A DNA stretch of 64,000 bases, taken from an uncultured Enterobacteriaceae bacterium (GTDB lineage: Bacteria; Pseudomonadota; Gammaproteobacteria; Enterobacterales; Enterobacteriaceae). The first letter of the stretch is position 1. The number at the start of each line of letters is the position of its first letter. The stretch spans positions 1 to 64,000 of the forward strand of contig CAKZHC010000014.1 of NCBI GenBank assembly GCA_936920625.1, written 5' to 3'. Shown here piece after piece: positions 56,012 to 64,000 of this stretch. The notes beneath the pieces were generated by a model, which was given only the letters and a program-made list of their open reading frames with translations, was not told the DNA's origin and ran no database searches. A program made the position numbers and the translations under genes.

Positions 56012-57553
56012 ATGACTGCTCACAGCAGAGATACCCCACCACCGCCCGAATTTGCGGCTATTGACCTGGGATCAAACAGTTTTCATATGGCCATTGCCCG
56101 TGTGGTAGGTAATGCGCTACAGATACTCGGCAAAGTTAAGCAACGCGTACGTCTGGTTGATGGGCTGGATGCAAATCAGTTTCTGACAGAAGAAGCCATG
56201 GCACGGGGGCTCAGTTGTCTGGCACTCTTTGCCGAACGGCTACAGGGGTTCACTCCCGTCAATGTAACCATTGTTGCCACCCACGCGCTGCGCGAGGCAA
56301 AAAATGCCGGAGTTTTTCTGCAACGTGCAGCAAAGATACTCCCCTATCCGATTGAGATCATTCCAGGCTACGAAGAAGCCCGCCTGATTTACATGGGAGT
56401 TGAACACACTCAGCCAGAAGGAGAGAGCAAGCTGGTCGTTGATATCGGTGGCGGGTCAACTGAGCTCATTATTGGTGAAAATTTCACGCCACAACTGCTT
56501 GAAAGCCGGCGTATGGGTTGTGTCAGTTTTGCACAGACCTTTTTCCCGCAACAAAAAATTAGCAAAGAAAATTTTTTTCGGGCACGTCTTGCCGCCGCTC
56601 AAAAAGTTGAGACGCTGACATGGGAGTTTCGGCACCATGGATGGCAAAGTGCCGTTGGTTCTTCCGGTACTATCAAGGCAGTGTATAGTGTGATTAATAG
56701 TCTTAATGCGAATGCAAAAACTATCACGCCAGAGTATCTCAACGGACTGACTGAGCACGTACTGCAATTTAAATCCTTCAATACACTAGTGCTACCGGGC
56801 CTGTCTGAAGACCGTAAAGCCGTCTTTGTGCCGGGGCTTGCAATCTTAGCGGGTATTTTCGATGCTCTGAGCATCAGTGAAATGCGCTATTCCGATGGTG
56901 CTTTAAGGGAGGGCGTACTTTACGAAATGATGGGACGTTTTCGCCATCAGGATATCCGCAGCCGCACTGCAGAGAGTATGGCCAGCCACTACAATATTGA
57001 TAATCTTCAGGCACAGCGGGTACTGGATACCACCACCCGGCTTTACGAACAGTGGCGCAGACAAAACAGTGAGCAGGTCAGTCCTCAGCTGGAAGCGCTC
57101 CTCAAATGGGCAGCCCTGCTTCACGAAGTTGGCCTGACCATCAGTCATAGTAACATCCAGCGCCACTCTGCTTACATCCTTCAGCACAGTAATATGCCTG
57201 GCTTTAATCAGGATCAGCAAATGCTGATCTCAACCCTGGTACGCTTCCACCGCAAATCATTTCGGGCAGAGGAGTTACCCTCACTGCTTCTGTTTAAGAA
57301 AAGAGAGTTCCTGCCATTAATATTTATATTGCGCCTCAGCACCCTGCTGAACAATCAGCGTCAGGCTACCACCGTGCCGGCCACACTAAAACTGACTACC
57401 CAAAACGGCCACTGGACACTAACCTTCCCGCACAACTTCTTTACTAAAAATGCGCTGGTGAAACTCGATCTCGAGAAGGAACAAAACTACTGGAGCAATA
57501 TTGATGGCTGGCGACTCACTATCAAGCAACAGAAACCCGGCAAACCATCGTAA
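56012..57553 (+). CDS. ppx: Exopolyphosphatase
   Basis: A 513-residue enzyme that removes terminal phosphates from polyphosphate (513 in E. coli). The ASKHA-type phosphate loops IDLGSNSFHM near residue 17 and DIGGGSTELIIG near residue 140 are clear. A HD-like C-terminal domain (LHEVGL, RHSAYIL) follows. It is translationally adjacent to ppk, making an opposing pair of activities in one operon. Confidence 0.96.
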   Translation: MTAHSRDTPPPPEFAAIDLGSNSFHMAIARVVGNALQILGKVKQRVRLVDGLDANQFLTEEAMARGLSCLALFAERLQGFTPVNVTIVATHALREAKNAGVFLQRAAKILPYPIEIIPGYEEARLIYMGVEHTQPEGESKLVVDIGGGSTELIIGENFTPQLLESRRMGCVSFAQTFFPQQKISKENFFRARLAAAQKVETLTWEFRHHGWQSAVGSSGTIKAVYSVINSLNANAKTITPEYLNGLTEHVLQFKSFNTLVLPGLSEDRKAVFVPGLAILAGIFDALSISEMRYSDGALREGVLYEMMGRFRHQDIRSRTAESMASHYNIDNLQAQRVLDTTTRLYEQWRRQNSEQVSPQLEALLKWAALLHEVGLTISHSNIQRHSAYILQHSNMPGFNQDQQMLISTLVRFHRKSFRAEELPSLLLFKKREFLPLIFILRLSTLLNNQRQATTVPATLKLTTQNGHWTLTFPHNFFTKNALVKLDLEKEQNYWSNIDGWRLTIKQQKPGKPS

Positions 57554-57732
57554 ATACCGGCTATAATGTCGTCCCGGTGCAGCTTACTTTTTTGCATACA
57601 ACATCGCGTTGCACCAGACTTATCAAAAGCATGGCACACAATTTCAGCGGAACGATGTTTGCCTTTTGCCAGGCCCCGTTAGAGCAAGCCATTTTGCCGG
57701 GCTATGCCAGCCGCTATTTCAGGAGTCAGCGC

Positions 57733-57966
57733 GTGAGCCGCGCTCCCATTTCCCCCTTACGCCGCCAGCACAGCCGTTCGGTCAAAATGACCAGGATTGT
57801 GTTGCTTGTCAGTTTTTTCATCTTGCTTGGCCGACTAGTCTTCGTTATTCTTGGGGCTATTTCTGAACATCAGCAAAAGCAACATGCTGTGTCTCCTCCT
57901 GCCGCGATGGATTTACTAACGCCTGCCTCCGGCTCTTCTTTGCCCCCTCTTAGCAGTGATACGTAG
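57733..57966 (+). CDS. yfgG: YfgG-like small membrane protein
   Basis: A 77-residue protein with a basic N-terminus (RRQHSRSVKMTR) and one hydrophobic helix about residues 21-40 (IVLLVSFFILLGRLVFVILGA), then a polar tail. It matches the core of E. coli YfgG (MTRIVLLISF...GR). The start at GTG 57733 follows AGGAG; the in-frame upstream ATG at 57577 adds residues without resemblance. The E. coli neighbours yfgF and yfgH are not present. Confidence 0.75.
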   Translation: MSRAPISPLRRQHSRSVKMTRIVLLVSFFILLGRLVFVILGAISEHQQKQHAVSPPAAMDLLTPASGSSLPPLSSDT

Positions 57967-58067
57967 TTGTTTCCGGTAATGAGACCAGCAATCAATTTTT
58001 ATTTCCCCACTTTTTCAGGCTACGCTTAAGCAACCACCCACTTTAATCTGTCATACCGGAGAGAAAT

Positions 58068-59504
58068 ATGGTTGTAGCCCAACATCGTAGTCAGCAGCTT
58101 GCTGCCAGCCGCAACTACATCCTTACTCTGCTCCTTGGCCGGCTGGATCTGGTCAGAGCGCTGATAGCTCATCAGTCACAGCAAACGATACTGCCTGAAG
58201 CTTTCCGCCAGCAGGCAGCTAAGATCAAACAAAAAGCGGCTCAATTGCACGTAGCAGACCTGGCTGACCTGCTCGAATCACTGCCTGAGGAGCAGCGTCT
58301 CGCGTTCTGGAGCCTGATCGATAATACCCGGCGTGGCCAGGTGTTAATTGAAGCAAAAGAGAACGTCTGGCAGAGTCTGATCGACAATATGAGCGATACC
58401 GAAATTCTTGAAGCCATAAAACCGCTCGATGCGGACGGCCTGGCGAGACTTACCCATATTCTGCCACACGATCTGATTCGCCGGCTGCTCATCTCACTCG
58501 AGCCGCATCTCCGCCAGCGCGTAGTGGAGATGATGCACCTGGAGCGTGATCGGGTTGGCAGCATCATGGATTTCAATCTGATTACCGTTTCTGATGATCT
58601 CAATCTGGCTGCTGTGCAGCAGTTCCTGCATCAGCGCAAAAGCATTCCAGATGGAACGGATAAACTCTTTATCACCGATAAAAATAATCTGCTACAAGGT
58701 GAGCTGGCACTAGCCGATATACTCATCCACTCCCCGGAAACACCTGTCACGGAAGTGATGAACACTAACCCCATCACTTTTTCTATGGATGACAAATCAG
58801 AGAAAGCGGCTGGGGAATTTGAGCGCTATGACCTGATCTCTGCCGCAGTAATTGATGACAGTGGCCGGCTGATAGGACGGGTGACTATTGAAGATGTTGT
58901 GGATGTTGTTAATCAGGAAAGCGACAGCAACATCCGTAAAATGAGCGGAGTTAGTCCGCAGGAAGACCTCTTCGCCCCTGTCCGGAAAGCGCTGCATAAG
59001 CGCTGGTCCTGGCTTGCTATCAATCTCTGCACTGCCTTTATTGCTTCCAGGGTAGTTGGCCTTTTTGAAGCCACCATTTCCCAGCTGGTTGCCCTGGCAA
59101 CGCTGATGCCCATTGTGGCTGGAATTGGTGGTAATACCGGCAACCAGACTATTACTATGATTGTCCGTGCTCTGGCGCTGCACCAGATAGAGACCGGCAA
59201 TTTTTTGTTTCTCTTCAGGCGCGAGCTTTGTGTTGCAGTTATCAATGGCCTAGTCTGGGGAGGCATCATGGGCATCATAACCTGGATTTTATACGGCAAT
59301 TTGAAAATGGGTGGCGTAATGATGCTGGCAATGTCGCTAAACTTACTGCTTGCCGCTTTCATGGGGGTGATGATTCCACTAATCATGACTAAATTAAAAC
59401 GCGACCCAGCTGTTGGGTCCAGTGTTATTATTACTGCAATAACAGATACTGGTGGTTTTTTTATTTTCCTCGGTCTGGCAACACTATTTCTTCATCAACA
59501 TTAG
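58068..59504 (+). CDS. mgtE: Magnesium transporter MgtE
   Basis: A 478-residue magnesium channel of the MgtE family. The N-terminal cytoplasmic domain (about residues 30-145) is followed by two CBS domains (about residues 150-270, with TEVMNTNPITFSM). Five membrane helices come last, with the pore-region segment MPIVAGIGGNTGNQTITMIVRAL near residues 345-368. GGAGAGA precedes the ATG. Absent at this place in E. coli K-12 but typical of Erwinia, Pantoea and Serratia relatives, supporting the suggested lineage. Confidence 0.94.
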   Translation: MVVAQHRSQQLAASRNYILTLLLGRLDLVRALIAHQSQQTILPEAFRQQAAKIKQKAAQLHVADLADLLESLPEEQRLAFWSLIDNTRRGQVLIEAKENVWQSLIDNMSDTEILEAIKPLDADGLARLTHILPHDLIRRLLISLEPHLRQRVVEMMHLERDRVGSIMDFNLITVSDDLNLAAVQQFLHQRKSIPDGTDKLFITDKNNLLQGELALADILIHSPETPVTEVMNTNPITFSMDDKSEKAAGEFERYDLISAAVIDDSGRLIGRVTIEDVVDVVNQESDSNIRKMSGVSPQEDLFAPVRKALHKRWSWLAINLCTAFIASRVVGLFEATISQLVALATLMPIVAGIGGNTGNQTITMIVRALALHQIETGNFLFLFRRELCVAVINGLVWGGIMGIITWILYGNLKMGGVMMLAMSLNLLLAAFMGVMIPLIMTKLKRDPAVGSSVIITAITDTGGFFIFLGLATLFLHQH

Positions 59505-59882
59505 CAAACAAATTTATCATACATGATCCTGCTGACAGACATTTATTAAACTGCGATAATCTGTCTTATATTTAATCAAAGATGTAAGTTTTTATATCCT
59601 GCCGGGACTTCATGATAATTTATGTTATAAAAAATTAGCACTCATTGAAAGCTCCCGGCGCTATATTCTATAAATAGTAATAGTATTGCTATCTGATGCT
59701 GTTACCTGCCACTATCAAGCCAGATTTTTTTGTAAAAAAAATAATATTTTATTTCAAAAAATATATTATTAAACAACGTTAAGAAATAAATCCATTTATA
59801 TTATAGAATACTGTGCAACGCCAGTAAGGGTAACTGGCCATAACAAAACGCTGATCATAAAGTGATATCAAGGAATTACCAG
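59505..59882. other. AT-rich spacer before the outer membrane protein gene
   Basis: About 380 strongly AT-rich bases. No gene is visible. Composition shifts sharply from the mgtE side, suggesting the start of an accessory segment. Confidence 0.4.
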
Positions 59883-60461
59883 GTGAAAAAAACAGTATTG
59901 ACGTTAGTTGTATTAAATTCCATTCTGGCAAGCTCAGCGGTACTGGCAGACAATCAAACTATCTCGCTGGGATATACTCAGGGCAAATTGCAGGGCTTAA
60001 AAAAAGATATGGAGGGAATTAATCTTCAGTACAGATATGAGTGGGACTCTCCTGTAAGCATAATAAGTTCATTAACTTACATGGATGGCAGACAATCAAC
60101 AATTTTTTATGAGAAATCGGAGTTCGGAACTTCAGATAGTTATCAAAGAAAAGATTCCAAATATTATTCACTCCTCGCTGGCCCTGCATACCGGCTCAAT
60201 AATTATTTCAGCATCTATGGCATTGCAGGCATTGCCCAGACGAGAAGTAGCTTAAAGAAAAAGAGTGAGTTTGAAGGTCTGATTTTAGGTACCAACGCGC
60301 ATTATTATAAATCAACTTCATTTGCCTATGGTGCAGGTATTCTGATTAATCCACTCAAAAATCTGTCAATTAATATCGGCTATGAGGGGACCAGCGCCAG
60401 ACTGGATAACCACGCTCATTCTGTCGATGGATTCAGCGTGGGTGCAGGCTACCGCTTTTAA
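59883..60461 (+). CDS. Ail/Lom/OmpX-family outer membrane protein
   Basis: A 192-residue protein with a signal peptide (about residues 1-23, ending SSAVLA) and an eight-strand beta-barrel pattern ending in GAGYRF. The terminal Phe is typical of BAM substrates. Conserved family features include ISLGYTQG at the start and YSLLAGPAYRLNNYFSIYGIAG in the middle. Relatives (Ail, PagC, OmpX) aid attachment, invasion and serum resistance. The start is GTG 59883 after AAGGAATTACCAG. The gene is AT-rich and near the cdi locus, so probably acquired. Which subtype it is cannot be decided here. Confidence 0.85.
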   Translation: MKKTVLTLVVLNSILASSAVLADNQTISLGYTQGKLQGLKKDMEGINLQYRYEWDSPVSIISSLTYMDGRQSTIFYEKSEFGTSDSYQRKDSKYYSLLAGPAYRLNNYFSIYGIAGIAQTRSSLKKKSEFEGLILGTNAHYYKSTSFAYGAGILINPLKNLSINIGYEGTSARLDNHAHSVDGFSVGAGYRF

Positions 60462-61104
60462 CTAAGACCAGACGGCGGTACTAAAAACTTTGTACCGCCA
60501 TTAGCAAATGTGCTCTGTTGAATCACTATCCATACATCTGTTATTCAGCGCTTAAACTGATTGTGAGTTGAGAGTGTAGTTATAAGTCTTGTGGCTGTTT
60601 CTGAACTTTGAATGTGCACTCAGCAGACAAATATCAGCCGGTTCACAAGTCTTTTTACCTGCTCCCTATCCGGGGCCCCAGGCTACACTGGTTTCAGGGT
60701 CAGGGTCAGGATAAGCAAAAACCTCAGTCTTTATCATTCAGTTACAAAACTGTAAAACATTTCACCCGGCTTCCATTTTCGCTCCGGAAATTACCTGCTG
60801 CGGTTTACTTTTGACTCTGGTTTTTTGAACAGTAACATTTACAGACAGACAGAAGCGCTGTGCTTTAGCTGTTTCGCCGCTATAACCGGTGGGCAACAAC
60901 TGACTCAATGAAAATACTTATAACAAAATCTCTTCAGCTTTTGAGCGGGGGCTATACGAGATTCCTGCTAATATGAACCGGATGTAGTAGCACGGCGCCC
61001 TTAGACACTCCAGTAAAAACATTAAACTGATATTGCCATACAGATATGCTGGTTTTACCAGAGTTTTATTACTATATAACGATTATATTTCTTAAGGTAT
61101 AAAA
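60462..61104. other. Non-coding gap
   Basis: About 640 bases with no recognisable gene on either strand. Confidence 0.4.
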
Positions 61105-61392
61105 TTACTGCTTCGGTGCAGCTTTTTTACCAATCGTTATGTCAGAAATTCCAATGATTTCTTCATCTTTTCCGGTTGTGTTATAACAAACCGGCAGTTT
61201 AGACATATATGCCTTTTCAGCTATCAATACTTCATTCTGACTCAGGAGCGCGTACCAGGGAGAGTTGTCGATACTTACCAGGACAATATTTTCTTCATTT
61301 GCTGATATACTATCTATAATTCCACATTGTATACTCATTGCCGGCGCTGACAGCATAAGAGCAGAGATGGCAAATATAACTGATGTTTTCAT
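61105..61392 (-). CDS. Small secreted protein of unknown function
   Basis: A 95-residue protein with a clear signal peptide (MKTSVIFAISALMLSAPAMS, cleavage near residue 20). Two cysteines in the mature part (near residues 23 and 69) could form a disulfide. The ATG at 61392 has an AGGAAT-like site; the upstream extension is unlikely. The layout resembles other small periplasmic or secreted accessory proteins. No family is recognised. Confidence 0.6.
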   Translation of the reverse strand: MKTSVIFAISALMLSAPAMSIQCGIIDSISANEENIVLVSIDNSPWYALLSQNEVLIAEKAYMSKLPVCYNTTGKDEEIIGISDITIGKKAAPKQ

Positions 61393-61906
61393 GTAAATAT
61401 TCCTATATGTAGATATATAAATACAATTTACCTTTAACGTGACAAATAAATCAGCTCCGGAAAACCTAATCATAAAAAGCTATATTACCTATTCCTGAGG
61501 GTAAACAGGTCAGAAAAAAATTTTCATCAGTACTTTGAATGTTTTTCAGCCTTACACTGATTTTTCTCCATTACAATTAGCACACCTCATCAGTCATAAC
61601 GGGCTGCCGGCCGGCCCCCTTGACCTGCTCATCCTCTGTATTAATGTGTAAACATAACCTGTAATCCAAATCTTAGTGTAAGCGACCCAGCCAGCCCATC
61701 TCTAAAATGTGTTCATGCTGAAAGTAATGTAATGTATTGACTCCTGCAAACATAATCATCAGAAATATAAACTAAATATAGTACCTGGATTAGTGGGATT
61801 CAGTGGCACTACGCCCTTATATAGCGCTGTAAAAATTTGTCAGCAAAGTGCCTTCCATCTCAGCCCGGTCCTGGTACTCTTCTTCACTCAGCATCTGTAA
61901 CCCCCT
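61393..61906. other. Non-coding gap before the orphan toxin tail
   Basis: About 510 bases, no gene recognised on either strand. Confidence 0.4.
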
Positions 61907-62152
61907 CTATCGGAATTTGATCTCTACACTGTCAACATTTTTGCCGATAGCCTTAGTTATAGATTTATTATCAATAATATCAATGGTCCAGCGTGCTCCG
62001 GTCGCCTCCTGACCTTTTGAGAAATTACGCAGATTGGTTTTCACGCCATCAGCTCTGGCAACAGAAACAGATTCTGACCTTTGCAGGAGGCCAGCGGCCG
62101 GGCCTGCCTGCGAAGGATAAAACGGCGGTTTTGGGTTCAGCCCCCTGCACAA
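61907..62152 (-). pseudogene. Displaced CdiA toxin tail (orphan CdiA-CT fragment)
   Basis: The last 50 or so residues of this frame (TNLRNFSKGQEATGARWTID... to VEIKFR) repeat almost exactly the C-terminus of the CdiA toxin module at 62559. The DNA at 61912-62010 and 62563-62660 is nearly identical. The upstream part of the frame has no resemblance to the rest of the toxin, so only the tail survives. Orphan cdiA-CT modules are known downstream of cdiI genes and serve as cassettes for toxin exchange by recombination. This one is a fragment without its own immunity gene seen. Confidence 0.75.
61912..62010. repeat. Direct repeat shared with 62563-62660
   Basis: About 95 bases encoding the toxin C-terminus are present twice in the same orientation, differing at only a few positions (for example GTAGC/GTGG-type changes). 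They flank the immunity gene, so recombination between them would swap or delete the intervening DNA. Confidence 0.85.
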
Positions 62153-62186
62153 ACATCAGGGGGCTGATGCGGTGGAACGCGGGGCG

Positions 62187-62552
62187 TCAGGTCCAGTCGA
62201 GATAGCCGTTTTCATGGATCCAGACGATGCCGCCGGGGCAGTCATCATCATAAAACCAGATCTCTTCATTTTTCGCTTTCCACTCCTCTTTGGTTTTGGG
62301 GAAAGCTGCCCGGTATCGTGCTATCTGCTCATCGACAGAGCCTTCCAGAAATTTTCCGTGATCGGCCAGTTTTGCTTTGCCCTCCTCCATCAGGCGCTGA
62401 AGAATAGCAAAAAAGTACTTTTTCTTTTCTTCAAACGGAAAAGAATCATTCCAAATTTCTTCATTTGGGCAACTGACTCCCCACAGTGCACCAATAGACA
62501 TACCTTCTAAGTCTTTAGCGCGTTCTCTGTATAAATCATCATCAATTATCAT
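62187..62552 (-). CDS. cdiI: CdiI-type immunity protein, DUF596 family
   Basis: A 121-residue acidic protein whose layout matches the DUF596 family: a helical first part (RLMEEGKAKLADHGKFLEGSVDEQIARY) and a C-terminal WFYDDDCPGGIVWIHENG segment. Members sit directly after toxin modules and neutralise them. It starts six bases after the CdiA stop on the same strand. It appears intact even though the toxin gene upstream is frameshifted, as expected when losing immunity would be lethal or costly. Confidence 0.8.
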   Translation of the reverse strand: MIIDDDLYRERAKDLEGMSIGALWGVSCPNEEIWNDSFPFEEKKKYFFAILQRLMEEGKAKLADHGKFLEGSVDEQIARYRAAFPKTKEEWKAKNEEIWFYDDDCPGGIVWIHENGYLDWT

Positions 62553-62558
62553 GAGTCA

Positions 62559-64000
62559 CTACCTGAATTTGATCTCTATACTGTCAACATTTTTGCCGAT
62601 AGTCTTAGTTATAGATTTATTATCAATAATATCAATGGTCCAGCGGGCACCCGTCTTATCTACACTCTTTGATACATTGCGCAGATTAATTTTCATTCCG
62701 GTTTTTTCATCCAGCACCGCTGTCCACACCTGTCCGCGCCGGACCTCTGCCAGCGGCTTACCCCCCGCCAGTGACTGGGCATAGCTGAATATCTCCCGGT
62801 CAGTCATCTTTTCAGTAGCAAATATCTTGGTGCTTCCAGACTTGTTACTCCCCCCCAGACCTGTTACCTGTTCGAACTGTTTGCCGAACACATTCAGTTG
62901 AGTATCGGCCTGTTGCCGGTCAAAAACCTTAATCAGCTGGTCGTTATTCGCTTTCTGAATATCGCGCAGGTAATCAGCCGTCTTCGCCGACAGGGGGGCA
63001 CCGGCTGCGGCTTCACCGCGGATGAACTGCTCTACCGGCTGAACATTGAACGCTTTGTTTTTAAACGTCGTGTCGGCCGTTTCTGCCAGCTTCTGCGCCA
63101 GCTGCTTTGCGCTCTCTGCCGTTTTGCCCACAATCAGGGTGCCGCCCGCCATCAGCGCTCCGGTACCCATCGCTGCTTCCGGCGCGGCTATGTCGGCGGC
63201 AAAAATGCCCGCCTGATTGAGGCACAGCACCGGGCTGGCCCGGCAGCCCTCAACCGCCAGCCGGGCGGCCAGTACCAGCTCCGGCGCCGCCCCCGCCAGC
63301 ACAAGACTGCCGGCGGTAAGCACCAGCCCGCCGGATCCGGCTATAAGCGCCATACCCATCGCTTCACGACGCGCAGCAACCCGTCCGGCGGCAGCTTCAT
63401 CGCCTCTGTCCGCTGCCAGCATATCCTTCTGATTCTTCAGGGCATACTGAGTCAGCATACGTTCAGTCATATTATAACGCCAGACCGCCTGAGCGCTGTC
63501 GGCGGCGCTGTATGCGCCCTCTGGCGTGTGGGTTAACCAAAGCACCAGCCAGGGCACCTATAACCCGGGCAGTTTGCTCCTGCGCCTCGCTGCCATTTAA
63601 GGCTTGCTGAAGGCGCAGCAGCTGACGCTCGCGCTCATTGAGGTTTGCGGGTTCAAACAGCGAATCCCGGAGGATTATCCCGGCCAGTTCAGCGGCCAGC
63701 GCGCCGGCGCCGGCGCCTCTGCCATCGCTACCGCCAATCTCTGCCGCTACCCCGGCCACTACGGCATGGCTGAGTGACTTGCCGGCCACGCCGAGCACGT
63801 CACCGTTATCACCAATCAGGTTTGCGCCTTCCGCGCCGAGCTGACTGCCAATATTGCCGAGCAGCGCGTTAGTCAGATTATCTCTGAAGCTGCCGCCGTT
63901 GATGGTGGTATTCAGGCCCGAGCTGATAACCGACTGTCCGGCCACGCGCTGGGCAATTCTGCTCCAGCCTTCGTCTTTGATCAGGGCGGGCAGGCGTGCC
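62559..64000 (-). pseudogene. cdiA: CdiA/filamentous haemagglutinin C-terminal region, frameshifted, open at window edge
   Basis: Reading from the window edge, the frame covers a haemagglutinin-repeat/DUF637-type region (LIKDEGWSRIAQRVAGQ, LGNIGSQLGAEGANLIGDNG, LSHAVVAGVAAEIGG). It then ends in ALVNPHARG at 63472 after a frameshift. Another frame resumes with THTPEGAYSAADSAQAVWRYN and continues to 62559. The break lies at 63533-63536, where one extra base would explain it. The C-terminal about 110 residues are the toxin module (TKIFATEKMTDREIF, GQVWTAVLDEKTG, TGARWTIDIID). The large 5' part lies outside the window. It would be displayed on the surface and delivered to neighbours. The toxin activity class is not assigned. 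Confidence 0.8.

Noticed and set aside
60608..60814. 68-codon ORF after the Ail-like gene
   Set aside because: No ribosome binding site and no recognisable features.

Overview
The window looks like a chromosomal segment of an Erwinia/Pantoea-type enterobacterium. Most housekeeping genes are close in sequence to their E. coli counterparts and follow the same broad order: mntH-nupC, tRNA-Ala, yfeC, gltX, tRNA-Val/Lys, yfeH, ligA, zipA, cysZ, cysK, ptsH, ptsI, crr, cysA, cysW, cysT, yfeY, ypeA, hemF, maeB, talA, tktB, yffB, dapE, ypfN, tmcA, ypfJ, purC, bamC, dapA, gcvR, bcp, perM, bepA, yfgD, hda, upp, purM, purN, ppk, ppx, yfgG, mgtE. The backbone is eroding. Several genes are broken by small lesions, many genes expected at these positions are gone (yfeA, yfeD, pdxK, cysM, cysP, amiA, acrD/narQ, ypfH, uraA), and long gaps hold nothing readable. 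This is the pattern of a recently host-restricted symbiont or pathogen. Candidatus Erwinia dacicola is one candidate, but I cannot confirm the species from sequence alone.

Region 1-9 kb: a C-terminally truncated osmC, an apparently decayed stretch with an orphan terminator and a tiny lipoprotein ORF, a DUF1479 (ybiU-like) gene broken by a 5-bp tandem duplication, glk, mntH with MntR-like palindromes, and nupC. Region 8.8-18.5 kb: tRNA-Ala(GGC), yfeC, gltX, tRNA-Val(UAC)-tRNA-Lys(UUU), a YfeH-type transporter, ligA, zipA, cysZ and cysK. Region 19-27.6 kb: the PTS operon ptsH-ptsI-crr, then a sulfate permease cluster cysT-cysW-cysA. Here cysA has lost its C-terminal domain, and cysP and cysM are not recognisable. 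These are followed by yfeY, ypeA and hemF.

Region 27.6-37 kb: maeB, an AT-rich MFS exporter that looks acquired, talA, a tktB with two in-frame amber codons, and the asparagine permease ansP. Region 37-50 kb: yffB (catalytic Cys replaced by Tyr), dapE, ypfN, tmcA, ypfJ, the dapA-bamC-purC cluster, a shattered gcvR, bcp, a frameshifted perM, and bepA. Region 50-59.5 kb: yfgD, hda (CTG start), upp, purM-purN behind a PurR operator, ppk-ppx, yfgG and mgtE.

Region 59.5-64 kb is accessory. It holds an Ail/Lom outer-membrane protein, a small secreted protein, and the 3' end of a contact-dependent inhibition locus on the minus strand: a frameshifted cdiA, a DUF596-family immunity gene, and a displaced second toxin tail.

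Functionally the window covers sugar uptake and phosphorylation (PTS, glk, talA/tktB), sulfur and cysteine supply, lysine/peptidoglycan precursor synthesis (dapA, dapE), purine synthesis and salvage, envelope quality control (bamC, bepA, zipA) and polyphosphate metabolism. I found no insertion sequence, CRISPR array or prophage.
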